Positions 18,796 to 28,241 of a stretch of DNA of 64,000 bases are shown here, in pieces. Both the position numbers and the translations under genes were made by a program. The notes below the pieces were generated by a model that was not told the origin of the DNA, searched no databases, and was given only the letters and a program-made list of their open reading frames with translations. The stretch covers positions 1 through 64,000 of the forward strand of contig CALLMH010000075.1 in the NCBI GenBank assembly GCA_938007965.1, given 5' to 3'. Numbering within the stretch: the first letter of the stretch is position 1; each line of letters opens with the position of its first letter. This stretch comes from an uncultured Saprospiraceae bacterium. Lineage in GTDB: Bacteria; Bacteroidota; Bacteroidia; Chitinophagales; Saprospiraceae.

Positions 18796-19884
18796 ATGAA
18801 GATATTTCTCGTTGTAATCCAATTATTGATCGGCATATCACTTTATGCACAAAACGGTGATCTCAAAGTAGAGATAGAGCGTATCATTCTTCATGATACA
18901 GACATCAGTCTTGAGGATACTCCTGGATTTATAATAGGGATAGTGGATCAAGACTCTACCTACTATGTTGAATTTGGTAGTAAGGAGAAAAATAAAACTC
19001 AACGTCTGGATGCATCTGATATTTTTGAGACGGGGAGTATATCTAAAGTATTCACCTCTAGTCTGGTATCTATATTGGCAGAAAATGGTTCGATAACTTA
19101 TGACTCGAAGATCAATGATTACTTACCAATAGAATCTCAGAATCCCAGAATGGATGAAGTAAGCATTCTCGATTTGATTCAGCATACTTCGGGGCTCCCT
19201 GTTCGTCCATATTTTTTTGGAGCAAAAGAAAAAGACCCCCAAAATCCATATGGCTATTATGAAAAAGAGGATTTGCTAAACTTCTATACAAACTTCATCC
19301 CCAAAACCTCCGGAGAGTTCAATTATGCTCATACTGACTATGGACTATTAGAAATCATATTGGAACGAGCGACTGGAACTCCGTTTGACAAATTGATGGA
19401 ACAATTCATCATAAAACCACTTGGACTAAAGAACACCTTCGTATTCTTTAAGGAGAGAAAAAAAGATGTCATTACACAAGGATACGACAGGGCTGGACGC
19501 GAAGTAGAACCGTGGAGTTTTGCTTCTTTTGGAGCCTCAGAAGGCGTCAAAGCCTCAGCTGCAGACCTTATGAAATTCATGAAAGTTAATATTGGCTTGA
19601 TAGATCATCCTTACACAGAGACATTTGCTCAAAATCACAAAAAAGAAGTAGACACAAACTTCAACGAATCTATCAAAACGGGAAGAGGATGGCAAATCAT
19701 AGACCAACGAAAAAGGTATGATATCATAACACACAATGGAAAGACGAACGGGCACAATGTATTCATGGCATTCATAAAAGAAACTGGCACAGGTGTAATC
19801 GTACTATCTAATAGCAACATTGGAACTAGAGACTTAGGTTTTCTTGTTCTCAGAATGATCAACTTCAACTGGAAAAGAAGCTAA
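18796..19884 (+). CDS. Exported serine hydrolase, beta-lactamase/class C family
   Basis: A penicillin-binding-like serine hydrolase of 362 aa from the chosen start. A signal peptide (MKIFLVVIQLLIGISLYAQ) comes first. The SxxK nucleophile motif is GSISKVF, the second motif is YAHTDYG and the third is HNGKTNG, the last two being variants of YxN and HxG. Members hydrolyse peptides, esters or beta-lactams; the substrate is unknown and resistance should not be assumed. The ATG at 18778 would add six residues before the signal peptide and lies upstream of the apparent -7 box, so I prefer 18796. The gene is followed after 40 bp by the SUI1-like gene. Confidence 0.87.
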   Translation: MKIFLVVIQLLIGISLYAQNGDLKVEIERIILHDTDISLEDTPGFIIGIVDQDSTYYVEFGSKEKNKTQRLDASDIFETGSISKVFTSSLVSILAENGSITYDSKINDYLPIESQNPRMDEVSILDLIQHTSGLPVRPYFFGAKEKDPQNPYGYYEKEDLLNFYTNFIPKTSGEFNYAHTDYGLLEIILERATGTPFDKLMEQFIIKPLGLKNTFVFFKERKKDVITQGYDRAGREVEPWSFASFGASEGVKASAADLMKFMKVNIGLIDHPYTETFAQNHKKEVDTNFNESIKTGRGWQIIDQRKRYDIITHNGKTNGHNVFMAFIKETGTGVIVLSNSNIGTRDLGFLVLRMINFNWKRS

Positions 19885-19924
19885 AAACTATACCTTTTCA
19901 TAGTGAATAACTAGAATAAACAAA

Positions 19925-20278
19925 ATGGGTAAACAAGAAACAAACTTATCGTGGGATGCATTCAAAGCAATGGGAAATCCTGCAAATGCTCCAGAAATGG
20001 AAGATGAAAAAGTAGATATTGATAAAAAGCAATTCGATTCAATCCGAGTGCATCTTGAAAAAAAACATCGTGGAGGAAAAGCTGTAAGCCTAATCAGAGG
20101 ACTAGAAAAACTGCCTTCTGACGAACTGAAAGCACTAGGAAAAAAACTAAAATCTAAATGTGGTGTGGGTGGTTCAGTAAAAGACGGCGAAATCATCATA
20201 CAAGGAGAACATCGAGATAAAATCATCACAATCCTCAAAACCGAAGGCTACAAAAACATCAAAAAAGCTGGAGGATAA
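19925..20278 (+). CDS. Translation initiation factor SUI1/eIF1-like protein (YciH family)
   Basis: A 117-aa protein with the SUI1 fold in its C-terminal 80 residues: HRGGKAVSLIRGLEK, then LKSKCGVGGSVKDGEIIIQG and HRDKIITILKTEGY. Bacterial YciH proteins resemble eukaryotic eIF1 and are thought to affect start-codon fidelity; their cellular role is less certain. The N-terminus is a charged tail. The stop codon is followed without a gap by four 31-bp tandem repeats, so the 3' end of its transcript would carry them. Confidence 0.9.
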   Translation: MGKQETNLSWDAFKAMGNPANAPEMEDEKVDIDKKQFDSIRVHLEKKHRGGKAVSLIRGLEKLPSDELKALGKKLKSKCGVGGSVKDGEIIIQGEHRDKIITILKTEGYKNIKKAGG

Positions 20279-20398
20279 GCGTGGCTTGCGCAGCAAACGA
20301 GCCTACCAAGCGTGGATTGCCCAGCAAACGAGCCTGCCAAGCGTGGATTGCCCAGCAAACGCGCGTTCCAAGCGTGGCTTGCCCAGCAAACGAGCCTA
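20279..20398. repeat. Four tandem copies of a 31-bp repeat
   Basis: Units begin at 20279, 20310, 20341 and 20372; the last is cut at 27 bp. The core is GCGTGGMTTGCCCAGCAAAC and the rest varies. The period of 31 is not a multiple of three, so it is unlikely to encode a repeated peptide. The GC content is clearly higher than in the neighbouring DNA. There are no spacers between the units, so it is not a CRISPR array. The remaining sequence to 20545 shows nothing else. Confidence 0.9.
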
Positions 20399-20545
20399 CA
20401 TCAAATATTATATTTAACAAATACCAACCCACAGATCTCACAAATCGATACGTCCCCTAGAAGATACTAAATCTACATATTCCCTATTGTCCTTGACATT
20501 CTAATCTACTCTCCATACCTTTGAGAATAATTAAAATCTACGTCG

Positions 20546-21577
20546 ATGAAACTCCTACTATCCAATTTCTTCATACTTTGTTCATTTTTCACTTCGGCTC
20601 AGATGGCACCTGATTTTCAGATTACAGATTCTGATGGGCTGGTACATAACTTATATGCAGATCATTTAGACCAGGGCCAAACTGTAGTTATCAAATTATT
20701 CTTTACGAATTGTCCTCCGTGCATACAATTGGCGCCTTGGATGGAAGAGAAGTATCAAAATTGGGGAGCTGGGCAATACGATGTAGAATTTATAGAACTG
20801 AGTATATTGTCTAGTGATTCAAATGCGGATGTGGCGCAATTTAAATTGGACCATGGGGTTACATTCCCAGGGGCTGGATTCGATGGTGGCGGAAAAGATG
20901 CAGCGGAAGTTTACAAATCTGGAATATTTGGGCCATACTTCGGCACGCCAACTCTAGCCATCATAGCGCCCAATGGATCAGTAACACAAGGATTCAGCTA
21001 TGATGACTTCGATAGTATCATCGCAGCTACTGGTGCCACAGGAAACTCTGGTGGCAATGGTGGCGGAGGCATGACCGATGAGGTGACTATGTACAATTTT
21101 TCTTCGAATATACCTACAACCTCAGTCCCTACAGATATAAAATACATACTAAAACCTGCCAATGCAGATAGTCCAACATATGATATTTTAAGTATTACAG
21201 GTGGTGTCTTGAATTTCGAATATCCCTCTATCGACTTTCCTGAGATGACTGATCCGGTAATCGTTGTAGAAGCCTCAGGTGACATCGTGGATAATACTGT
21301 GAAGCCTCATGATCTAGTACAAATAAGAAAGCACATTTTGGGTTTGGAGCCATTTACAGAAGAATACCAATTCTTAGCGGCAGATTTCAATTCTGACGGT
21401 CTGATTAAAGCGCATGATTTATTGACATTGCAAAAAGCACTATTGGGACTCATCTCCGAATTTCCAAATGAGACACCATCTTGGAAGTCAATCCCTGCGC
21501 AGATATCTTTGACACAAAGTTTTGGTAATACGATCGATCTAGACTTTCAACTTATTAAGATAGGAAATGTAGATTAA
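20546..21577 (+). CDS. Exported thioredoxin-like protein with C-terminal dockerin module
   Basis: A 343-aa protein with a signal peptide (1-19, ending FTSAQ). A redoxin/TlpA-like domain at about 20-155 has the active-site C56-P-P-C59 and the FGTPTLAIIAPNG cis-Pro loop. A Gly-rich linker (about 165-175) and a beta-rich segment follow. A dockerin type I-like pair is at about 250-305 (VKPHDLVQIRKHILGL and DFNSDGLIKAHDLLTLQKA). It ends FQLIKIGNVD, like the segment after the dockerin in the 1375-aa protein. No T9SS tail is seen. It is probably a periplasmic or surface thiol oxidoreductase recruited by its dockerin; partner and substrate are unknown. Confidence 0.87.
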   Translation: MKLLLSNFFILCSFFTSAQMAPDFQITDSDGLVHNLYADHLDQGQTVVIKLFFTNCPPCIQLAPWMEEKYQNWGAGQYDVEFIELSILSSDSNADVAQFKLDHGVTFPGAGFDGGGKDAAEVYKSGIFGPYFGTPTLAIIAPNGSVTQGFSYDDFDSIIAATGATGNSGGNGGGGMTDEVTMYNFSSNIPTTSVPTDIKYILKPANADSPTYDILSITGGVLNFEYPSIDFPEMTDPVIVVEASGDIVDNTVKPHDLVQIRKHILGLEPFTEEYQFLAADFNSDGLIKAHDLLTLQKALLGLISEFPNETPSWKSIPAQISLTQSFGNTIDLDFQLIKIGNVD

Positions 21578-21589
21578 GGCAGATCTATA

Positions 21590-22456
21590 TCAACCTAAGT
21601 AACTTTTTAGGGCATTTCTATTGACAGATCTTCTGAGTCGTTTGATGGCTCTTTCACGGATTTGTCTGACCCTTTCTCTAGTGAGTCCAAACATATCTCC
21701 AATCTCATCTAGCGTGTGTGTGCTTTTACCATTGAGACCGAAATAGTAAGATATAATTTCTACCTCTCGAGGGGAAAGTAGACTCAAACCATGCGATATC
21801 TCATCAGCGAGAGATTGCTCCATTAGTTCTAGATCAGGACTATCCTCCTCACCGAGTGAATACAGATCAATCCTAGAAGCTGCCCCTTCGTCGCTATTGA
21901 TTGGAGCATCCATGGACACATGTCTGTTGCCCCCTCTTAGCATATTGGATACATCTTTGACCTTTACATCTAATATCTCTGCGAGTTCTTCGTGACTTGG
22001 TTCTCTCTCGTATTGTTGGGTAAACTTTACATGCGCCTCATTGACTTTATTATAAGAAGTAACTTTGTTGAGCGGTAATCTTACGATTCTGCTGTATTCG
22101 ACTATTGCTGCTAAGATGGATTGTCTGATCCACCATACAGCGTAAGAGATAAATTTGAACCCCTTGGTCTCATCGAATCTTTTTGCAGCCTTCATCAATC
22201 CGACATTGCCCTCGTTGATAAGGTCAGGAAGGGACAATCCTTGATTTTGATATTGCTTTGCTACAGAGACTACGAATCTCAGATTTGCCTTTGTCAGTTT
22301 TTCTAGCGCATCTTGATCACCTTCTCTTATCAGTTTCGCGAGACGTATCTCATCATCAGCAGATATTAAATCTATCTTAGCTATATCAGTCAAGTACTTC
22401 TCTAGTGCTACACTCTCTCGATTCGTTATTTTATTGGTAATCTTTAACTGACGCAT
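21590..22456 (-). CDS. rpoD: Primary RNA polymerase sigma factor RpoD/SigA
   Basis: A group 1 sigma-70 factor of 288 aa, the short Bacteroidota form that lacks most of region 1.1. Region 1.2/2 includes YLTDIAKIDLISADDEIRLA and DLINEGNVGLMKAAKRFDET, then FKFISYAVWWIRQSI. Region 3 follows from about 120. Region 4.2 is LDEIGDMFGLTRERVRQIRE. It recognises the TTG/TAnnTTTG promoters seen throughout this window. It converges on the thioredoxin-dockerin gene, with 12 bp between the stops. Confidence 0.96.
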   Translation of the reverse strand: MRQLKITNKITNRESVALEKYLTDIAKIDLISADDEIRLAKLIREGDQDALEKLTKANLRFVVSVAKQYQNQGLSLPDLINEGNVGLMKAAKRFDETKGFKFISYAVWWIRQSILAAIVEYSRIVRLPLNKVTSYNKVNEAHVKFTQQYEREPSHEELAEILDVKVKDVSNMLRGGNRHVSMDAPINSDEGAASRIDLYSLGEEDSPDLELMEQSLADEISHGLSLLSPREVEIISYYFGLNGKSTHTLDEIGDMFGLTRERVRQIRERAIKRLRRSVNRNALKSYLG

Positions 22457-22776
22457 ATCTTTTTGTTTTTGCAGTGAAATCGGTGTTAGCCAAATAACTG
22501 CATGTAATAAATCTAAAAATAAGAGATGTTTATATTACTACAATATAATATGTGAAATAGTTTCTTTCTATCTAGAAACTGTAGCACAAATCGAATAAAT
22601 GATCACAATAACCATCCAAGATAGATTCGTAAGAAAGAAATACAACTGTGTAATTTCCGATTTTAATGTTAATTATATGATATTTTATAAAATATCGCCC
22701 CAGATAACCGTTGATAACTTATAACTTAAGATGCTATTTAACAAGAAATCTGATCACTTAGGCAATCAACAACCCG
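22457..22776. other. 320-bp divergent gap with an 18-bp palindrome
   Basis: The gap between rpoD and the divergent membrane protein gene holds the perfect palindrome GATATTTTATAAAATATC at 22679-22696. It is a possible operator or merely AT-rich symmetry. A partial -7-like word for rpoD (TTATTTG, minus strand, near 22487) is present. I see no gene. Confidence 0.35.
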
Positions 22777-23877
22777 ATGAAATGGCTTGATCTACATACC
22801 ACCATCACCAATGTAATAGGTCTTACACTCATAGGTGTACTGGCATCTACACTTACCTCTCATTGGTGGTCTTGTGCTTATGACAGTGCAGATGTATTTC
22901 GCGCGTGGTTACTGGGATCGGTGATGTTTGTAGTTGGTAGTTCGAGCACCATCGTCTTACGGCATTTTGGTTATAACAAGCATCTGCAGTACTACACCGA
23001 ATTAGTTTTGAGGATTATGATCGTATATGCGATAGTGACTACTGCACTTCTCAAGGCTGAGGGACACTTCTATAGTTACTCTCTTTTTGATGGACAGACT
23101 AAACTTGCCGATCTAGAAGCGAATTCATTTGCCAATGCATTCTACGGATTCAGCCCTATGTTTCAGGCTTACATTGGATATGCTATATTACTTGGTCTCG
23201 TCTTACTCTCATTCAGACAGACACAGAGAATGGGTAATCTACTACTCGGGGCTATACTTATAAATGCCGTAATGCTCAATATAAGCTTCGAAAGTTGCTT
23301 TGTTTTCAAAAACAGTATCTACCTAGCTGTAGTAGCATATTTCGTGTTGAATGATTTACCGAGCTATCTAACCTTTTTCACAAAACAACAAAACATCGCT
23401 GAATATAGGTATCATCCATTAACAGACAATACACATCTTCACAATTCTTCCTCATTGATGAAAATGATACTTCTGGTGGGTCTATTTTATTATAATCAAG
23501 ACTATATAAAAGACACAAAGAATTACAGATCTAGAAATGCTGAGAGTCCAATCACAGGAGTCTGGCAAATAATAGAATTGAAATTCTTCCAAGAAGAAAT
23601 CGATACTCAAGATAAAATGACAATAGAGTCATTTGAATCTATAATACTGGATAAAGGGAGGTACGGTGCAGTGAAGATAGCAGACTCACTTTCATTTTTT
23701 GAGTATCTGATTGTACCTGATGATAATCATTTGGAAATATGGAATTTTCAAGATTTCTATGAATTAGATATCAAAGGAAGATATACTCAGATAAATAATG
23801 ACTCAATGATCTATACAGGTAGAAATAATAATGACTCACTGACCATAACAATGAAAAGAAATATTGATTCAGAATGA
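22777..23877 (+). CDS. Multi-pass membrane protein of unknown function
   Basis: A 366-aa protein I cannot name. The N-terminal 230 residues hold about six hydrophobic helices (for example VIGLTLIGVLASTL, VMFVVGSSSTIVL, AYIGYAILLGLVLLSF and LLLGAILINAVML), in a DoxX/HTTM-like layout. After residue 235 comes a short hydrophobic segment (MKMILLVGLFYY) and a soluble domain of about 110 residues that looks like a lipocalin-type beta fold (ITGVWQIIELKFF to MIYTGRNNNDSLTITMKR). It is probably in the inner membrane. No operon partner is seen. Confidence 0.75.
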   Translation: MKWLDLHTTITNVIGLTLIGVLASTLTSHWWSCAYDSADVFRAWLLGSVMFVVGSSSTIVLRHFGYNKHLQYYTELVLRIMIVYAIVTTALLKAEGHFYSYSLFDGQTKLADLEANSFANAFYGFSPMFQAYIGYAILLGLVLLSFRQTQRMGNLLLGAILINAVMLNISFESCFVFKNSIYLAVVAYFVLNDLPSYLTFFTKQQNIAEYRYHPLTDNTHLHNSSSLMKMILLVGLFYYNQDYIKDTKNYRSRNAESPITGVWQIIELKFFQEEIDTQDKMTIESFESIILDKGRYGAVKIADSLSFFEYLIVPDDNHLEIWNFQDFYELDIKGRYTQINNDSMIYTGRNNNDSLTITMKRNIDSE

Positions 23878-24067
23878 TCGTGGATCAAGGAGAATCCCTC
23901 TTCACATACTTATTATTCTAATAGAAAACTACATATTTTAATCATTTTCAATCAATACAAATCCAAAAACTAATACCTACTATTAATTGTTACTTACAGA
24001 CATAACCGATAACTTTGTCGAAAGATATGAACCAATAATTTAAATAGAGGATAATTAATACTTCCAT

Positions 24068-24979
24068 ATGTCAGTCAATATTCAGCATTTAGATAGTGTA
24101 CTAAAAGCACTTTTCACACCTTACAAGGAAAGGGTTCCTGATGTCAAGAAAATAACCAATGCGATGGTAGAAAAAGGACTCATAAAAGACGACTCTGAAA
24201 TCATCAATGATCATATTGCATTTAGAACATTGGGTGTACCTAATTTGGGTATGGCTTCTTTTGAGAAAATATTCCTTCATTATGGCTACAAAAAGAAATC
24301 CCCCTACTTCTTTGAAAAAAAGAAATTGGATGCGTACTGGTACGAACCACCGTATAGCCACTATCCTAGAATTTTTCTGAGCGAATTGAGAGTCGCTGAC
24401 TTATCACAGCAAGCACAAGACATCATCTACAAATATACCTCTGACATTACTTCTGACCCTGTAGATGCCATCGATTTAGATAATCCTGATCAGGTCGGTT
24501 CTTTTTTCTACCAACCGCTGTGGAAGCTACCAAGTAAAGAAGATTATCTCACATTGTTGGAAGAAAGTGAGTATGCTGCATGGGTGATCTATAATAGGTA
24601 TTATCTGAATCACTACACGATCAGTGTACACGAATTACCAGGTGAGTATAGTAAACTTGAGAACTTCAATAATTTCTTAGAATCAATAGGTGTAATTTTG
24701 AATACAGCGGGCGGTGTAATCAAAACAAGCAAGGATGGATTACTAAAGCAGAGTAGTTCAGTAGCTAAAATAATCAAAGCTAAATTTGCTGACGGCGAAG
24801 AACAAGATATATCTGGTAGTTATGTAGAGTTTGCCGAAAGATTGGTTCTTCCAGAATTTCAGTCGCTACCAAAGAATCAACTTACCAAAGAGCACAGAAG
24901 AGATGGATTCGAGTCAGCTAATGCGGACAAAATATTCGAAAGCACCTACCTAGAACAAACTTCAAAAAATATTAAATAG
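24068..24979 (+). CDS. DUF1338 family, 2-oxoadipate dioxygenase/decarboxylase-like
   Basis: A 303-aa protein of the HglS/YdcJ type, a non-haem Fe(II) enzyme that in characterised members converts 2-oxoadipate to 2-hydroxyglutarate during lysine catabolism. Likely metal ligands are the His in DHIAFRT near residue 51, the His in YTISVHELPGEY near 194 and the Glu in GSYVEFAER near 258. The protein is shorter than the Pseudomonas enzyme but normal for the Bacteroidota form. No other lysine-degradation genes are adjacent. Confidence 0.85.
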   Translation: MSVNIQHLDSVLKALFTPYKERVPDVKKITNAMVEKGLIKDDSEIINDHIAFRTLGVPNLGMASFEKIFLHYGYKKKSPYFFEKKKLDAYWYEPPYSHYPRIFLSELRVADLSQQAQDIIYKYTSDITSDPVDAIDLDNPDQVGSFFYQPLWKLPSKEDYLTLLEESEYAAWVIYNRYYLNHYTISVHELPGEYSKLENFNNFLESIGVILNTAGGVIKTSKDGLLKQSSSVAKIIKAKFADGEEQDISGSYVEFAERLVLPEFQSLPKNQLTKEHRRDGFESANADKIFESTYLEQTSKNIK

Positions 24980-25086
24980 ATACCATACAAATAGGAAATA
25001 TCTATATTTCGTCCGGCTCAAAGTTTGCGAAAATAACGACAGTGTACAATCGATAGATTTATGCTAGATTTACACAAACATCATAA

Positions 25087-26163
25087 ATGAGGTATAATAA
25101 GTGTCACCTTCAAGTCTTTTCTTTGATTCTCGTTTTGGGAAGTCTCCTATCCTGCAATGGTCAAAAAAAAGCAAATCCTATTATAAGAAATACAAACAAA
25201 AGTACTCCATCTTTTCTCCCGGAAGTTCAGACGGATAATAAGATATCAGAATACATACGAAATATATACGAAGACAGATATGGCGGTCTATGGTTCGGAA
25301 CGAATGGAGATGGAGTCGCACATTATGATGGATACAACCTATCCTATTATTCTAGTGTGAATGGGTTTATAGGACATCAAATAACAGGTATTACGGAAGA
25401 TTCAAATCAAAATATCTGGTTTGCAACCGATAAAGGGATCATACAGTATAACTGGTCAGAAGACGAAGAAGGTCAGAGAAGGTTTATCAATCATCAGGAT
25501 TACTTATTGTTCGGAAATGAGCAGTTCTGGAGCATATATGCAGATAGTAAAGGTCAGATCTGGGCTGGATCTGCCTCTGATATATTCCTATATGATGGAG
25601 CGCACTGGTCCGCTTTTGAATTGCCTCTTCCAGAGGATATTTCTGGGACATTCATCACTAAAGCAACAACTTGGTCGATCTCAGAGGATGAAGATGGGCA
25701 TATGTGGTTCAGTACAAATGGGTATGGAGCATACGAGTATGACGGCAAGTCATTTACCAGATATACTACTGCAGACGGGCTCACAGATGATAGTGTGGAT
25801 AACATCATGCAAGATCGAAATGGCAATATATGGCTAGGTACACGGTATGGTGGGGCAAGTAGATTTGATGGAAAGAAATTTATCAACTATACATCATCTG
25901 ATAGCATCGGCAATAATGAAGTCTGCGTGATCTATGAAGACGAATCGGGTCACATATGGATGAGTGCTGAAGGCTACGGCGTATATCGATACGATGGTAG
26001 ATCATTTACCAACTATGGTGAAAAGCAAGGTCTGAAGGTGAAAGCCGTTCAAACTATTTTTGAAGATCGAAATAATCGTCTATGGGTCGGTGGTGGAGGA
26101 GGACTATACCGATTTGATGGAGTTTCATTTGTTCATATTACGAAAGACGGTCCATGGAAATAG
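25087..26163 (+). CDS. Lipoprotein with two-component-regulator propeller repeats
   Basis: A 358-aa protein with a lipoprotein signal ending LLSC (C23). It is built from repeats of about 40 residues of the Reg_prop type (IYEDRYGGLWFGTNGDGVAH, DSNQNIWFATDKGI, DRNGNIWLGTRYGG, DESGHIWMSAEGYG and DRNNRLWVGGGGGL), giving roughly seven blades. Such propellers are usually the periplasmic sensor of hybrid two-component systems. Here no kinase or transmembrane helix follows, so it stands alone as a lipid-anchored propeller. Its binding target is unknown. Confidence 0.85.
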   Translation: MRYNKCHLQVFSLILVLGSLLSCNGQKKANPIIRNTNKSTPSFLPEVQTDNKISEYIRNIYEDRYGGLWFGTNGDGVAHYDGYNLSYYSSVNGFIGHQITGITEDSNQNIWFATDKGIIQYNWSEDEEGQRRFINHQDYLLFGNEQFWSIYADSKGQIWAGSASDIFLYDGAHWSAFELPLPEDISGTFITKATTWSISEDEDGHMWFSTNGYGAYEYDGKSFTRYTTADGLTDDSVDNIMQDRNGNIWLGTRYGGASRFDGKKFINYTSSDSIGNNEVCVIYEDESGHIWMSAEGYGVYRYDGRSFTNYGEKQGLKVKAVQTIFEDRNNRLWVGGGGGLYRFDGVSFVHITKDGPWK

Positions 26164-26315
26164 ATCGCAACCTAAGTATCATGACCCTAGTATTGTGATC
26201 GTTGTTACAATTTAAAGTGATAACAATAAGAAATAGTAAAACAGACAATGTACGAGTAGATATATTTTATACTATCTACCGACATACACCATAAAAAGAT
26301 TAATTTAAGTCAAAT

Positions 26316-27146
26316 ATGGATTATAATCCGCATTATAGTTTTGATCTTCCTCCCGAGGAAAAGGTAATCAAGCGCAATAGAACGATCACCACTTACTATG
26401 CGCAACTATATCAGAATGAACCTCAACTATATAAATGGGCAGGCATGGCTGCGTTTGCCTCTTTTCATATCGGAGAGAAACTAAAAATGTGGGACTGGGA
26501 ATCATCAGGCATCAAATCTTTTGCAACTACCTGTTTGAAAAAGAATAAAACCCTAGAGGATGATTTTCAAATCATCAGGATCATCAACAATAGAATATTT
26601 AATGAGATCGGTGGATTACATCTCGCATTCTGCCAAATGGATTTCGTATCATTTCAATCGCTTCTATTGGTAGAAGGAAGACATAAGCTCATCATCAACG
26701 CTTTCGATAAACTTAATACCGCTAGAGAGCAGCTCAAGAAAAATGGAATCACCAAAGACATCGAAGAACTAATATGGGACGCAAATACTGAAATCCTATG
26801 GCACGAACAATCAGAGGTAGTGCAGCCCCTATTTGACAAACTAAGTAATCTATTTTCAGGATTCATGACTATTTTTGCCAGTTTTGATTATAAGATCAAT
26901 CACCATAAAACAAGTTGGAAGATACCGTCCGCATTTATACTCTTTATGCTTTTTAATGGCTATCGCTTGATTATAAAATCGAGAATGATACCCAAAGTTA
27001 CCCATCTACAGCATCGTTGGTATTGGATATGCAATGATCTTTTAAAAAAATGGAGAAGGATAGAATCTGACTCAAACTTGGTTACTGAAGAAATCGAAGT
27101 ACTATCAAAAATAGAGTTACGAAACCTTAAAATGAAAAAACCATAA
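26316..27146 (+). CDS. Uncharacterised protein, possibly DUF2515-like
   Basis: A 276-aa, mostly helical cytoplasmic protein. The N-terminal RNRTITTYYAQLYQNEPQLYK and the later DANTEILWHEQSEVVQPLFD loosely recall DUF2515 proteins, where similar motifs occur, but I am not certain. A hydrophobic patch (SAFILFMLFNGYRLII) is too short and isolated to show a membrane anchor. The gene is single and converges on the TIM-barrel gene. No function can be given. Confidence 0.7.
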   Translation: MDYNPHYSFDLPPEEKVIKRNRTITTYYAQLYQNEPQLYKWAGMAAFASFHIGEKLKMWDWESSGIKSFATTCLKKNKTLEDDFQIIRIINNRIFNEIGGLHLAFCQMDFVSFQSLLLVEGRHKLIINAFDKLNTAREQLKKNGITKDIEELIWDANTEILWHEQSEVVQPLFDKLSNLFSGFMTIFASFDYKINHHKTSWKIPSAFILFMLFNGYRLIIKSRMIPKVTHLQHRWYWICNDLLKKWRRIESDSNLVTEEIEVLSKIELRNLKMKKP

Positions 27147-27201
27147 AAACAGAACTTTGAGATAGCATCTATAGCACTTCATACAAGAACAAGTAGTACG
27201 A

Positions 27202-27236
27202 AAGAAGGCTTACGATGCTAAATCATAAGCCTTCTT
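27202..27236. terminator. Hairpin between convergent genes
   Basis: AAGAAGGCTTACGAT and ATCATAAGCCTTCTT form a 15-bp stem with one mismatch and a GCTAA loop. It has no strong T-run on either side, but its position between two stops suggests a bidirectional terminator. Confidence 0.55.
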
Positions 27237-27263
27237 GCGTATCACGTTATAGCTATTGAGAGA

Positions 27264-28241
27264 TTATACTCTGAATTGCTTCATGTAAGTAGCATCCTTT
27301 TGGACTGCTTCCATCGAAGTCATATCATCGTATCTTTCGTGCTCTACGATAAACCTTTTCATACCATTTTCTTTGGCCACGGCTAATATCTTTGGGAAGT
27401 CTAACTGGCCCGTGCCCAATACACAAGAAGCGGACACTGCAGACTTATCCTCTACCCCCTCTTCTTTCATGATTTCCATAATCTTAGGTTCTTTATATCT
27501 ATCCTTTACGTGACTGAGCACGAATCTATTGGGATATTTTTTCAACCATTCTATAGGATCAGCTCCGGCAGCGGCTACCCAATATATATCCATCTCGAAC
27601 CCAACCGGACCTCCTGCGGTTCCGTCCATCATGATATTCTGAGGCAGTACTCCATCTATAGGTTGGAATGAGTAAGCATGATTATGGTAACAGTATTGAA
27701 TCCCATACTTCTCACATATCGTACCTAGTTGATTCATACCATCAGTTGCTTTTTTGAATTCGTCCTGTGTCTTCAAGAATGCCATATAAGGATTTACTAA
27801 ATACTTCAAGCCGATCTCAGCTGTATCATCAACAAGCTTTTTAAATTCATCTCTTTTTTTAGTATCTAGAGCATATTGAGGATCAGTGTGCGTCGATATC
27901 GTTTTCAAGTTATGATCGGATAAATAAGTCGCATATTCTTTGGGTTTCATTCCCCAAAACACGCCTTGTTCTCCCTGGAAACTTTCTATTGTATTGTATC
28001 CATATTCACCAAGTGCTTTCAGAGTTCCTTTTGCATCTTTTGCCATGTAGTCTCTTACAGACCACAACTGTATACCAAACTCATCAAGAGTAAATCCTGA
28101 CTTTACAGCTTCTTTTACCGTTTCTTTGATAGTATCAGCTCCTTTGCTGACTTCTGACTTACATCCTAATCCTGTACTCATTAATGGTAGAGCTATGGAT
28201 AGTGCACCTGCCTTTTTTATAAAATCTCTGCGATTGTTCAT
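27264..28241 (-). CDS. Tat-exported sugar phosphate isomerase/epimerase (TIM barrel)
   Basis: A 325-aa AP endonuclease 2-type TIM barrel. The leader has R4-R5 in NNRRDFIKK and a lipobox-like LGC (C27), so it may be a Tat-exported lipoprotein. Motifs include FGIQLWSVRDYM, IQYCYHNHAYSF, GFEMDIYWVAAAG and FVLSHVKDRY, with metal-binding His, Glu and Asp expected in these segments. Homologues act on keto sugars or inositol derivatives and often pair with Gfo/Idh enzymes. No such partner is directly adjacent. Confidence 0.88.
   Translation of the reverse strand: MNNRRDFIKKAGALSIALPLMSTGLGCKSEVSKGADTIKETVKEAVKSGFTLDEFGIQLWSVRDYMAKDAKGTLKALGEYGYNTIESFQGEQGVFWGMKPKEYATYLSDHNLKTISTHTDPQYALDTKKRDEFKKLVDDTAEIGLKYLVNPYMAFLKTQDEFKKATDGMNQLGTICEKYGIQYCYHNHAYSFQPIDGVLPQNIMMDGTAGGPVGFEMDIYWVAAAGADPIEWLKKYPNRFVLSHVKDRYKEPKIMEIMKEEGVEDKSAVSASCVLGTGQLDFPKILAVAKENGMKRFIVEHERYDDMTSMEAVQKDATYMKQFRV

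Noticed and set aside
18796-19884. Antibiotic resistance beta-lactamase
   Set aside because: The second and third motifs are variants, and the family is mostly peptidases and esterases; resistance cannot be inferred.
20279-20398. Possible CRISPR array
   Set aside because: The 31-bp units abut with no spacers, and there are no cas genes in the window.
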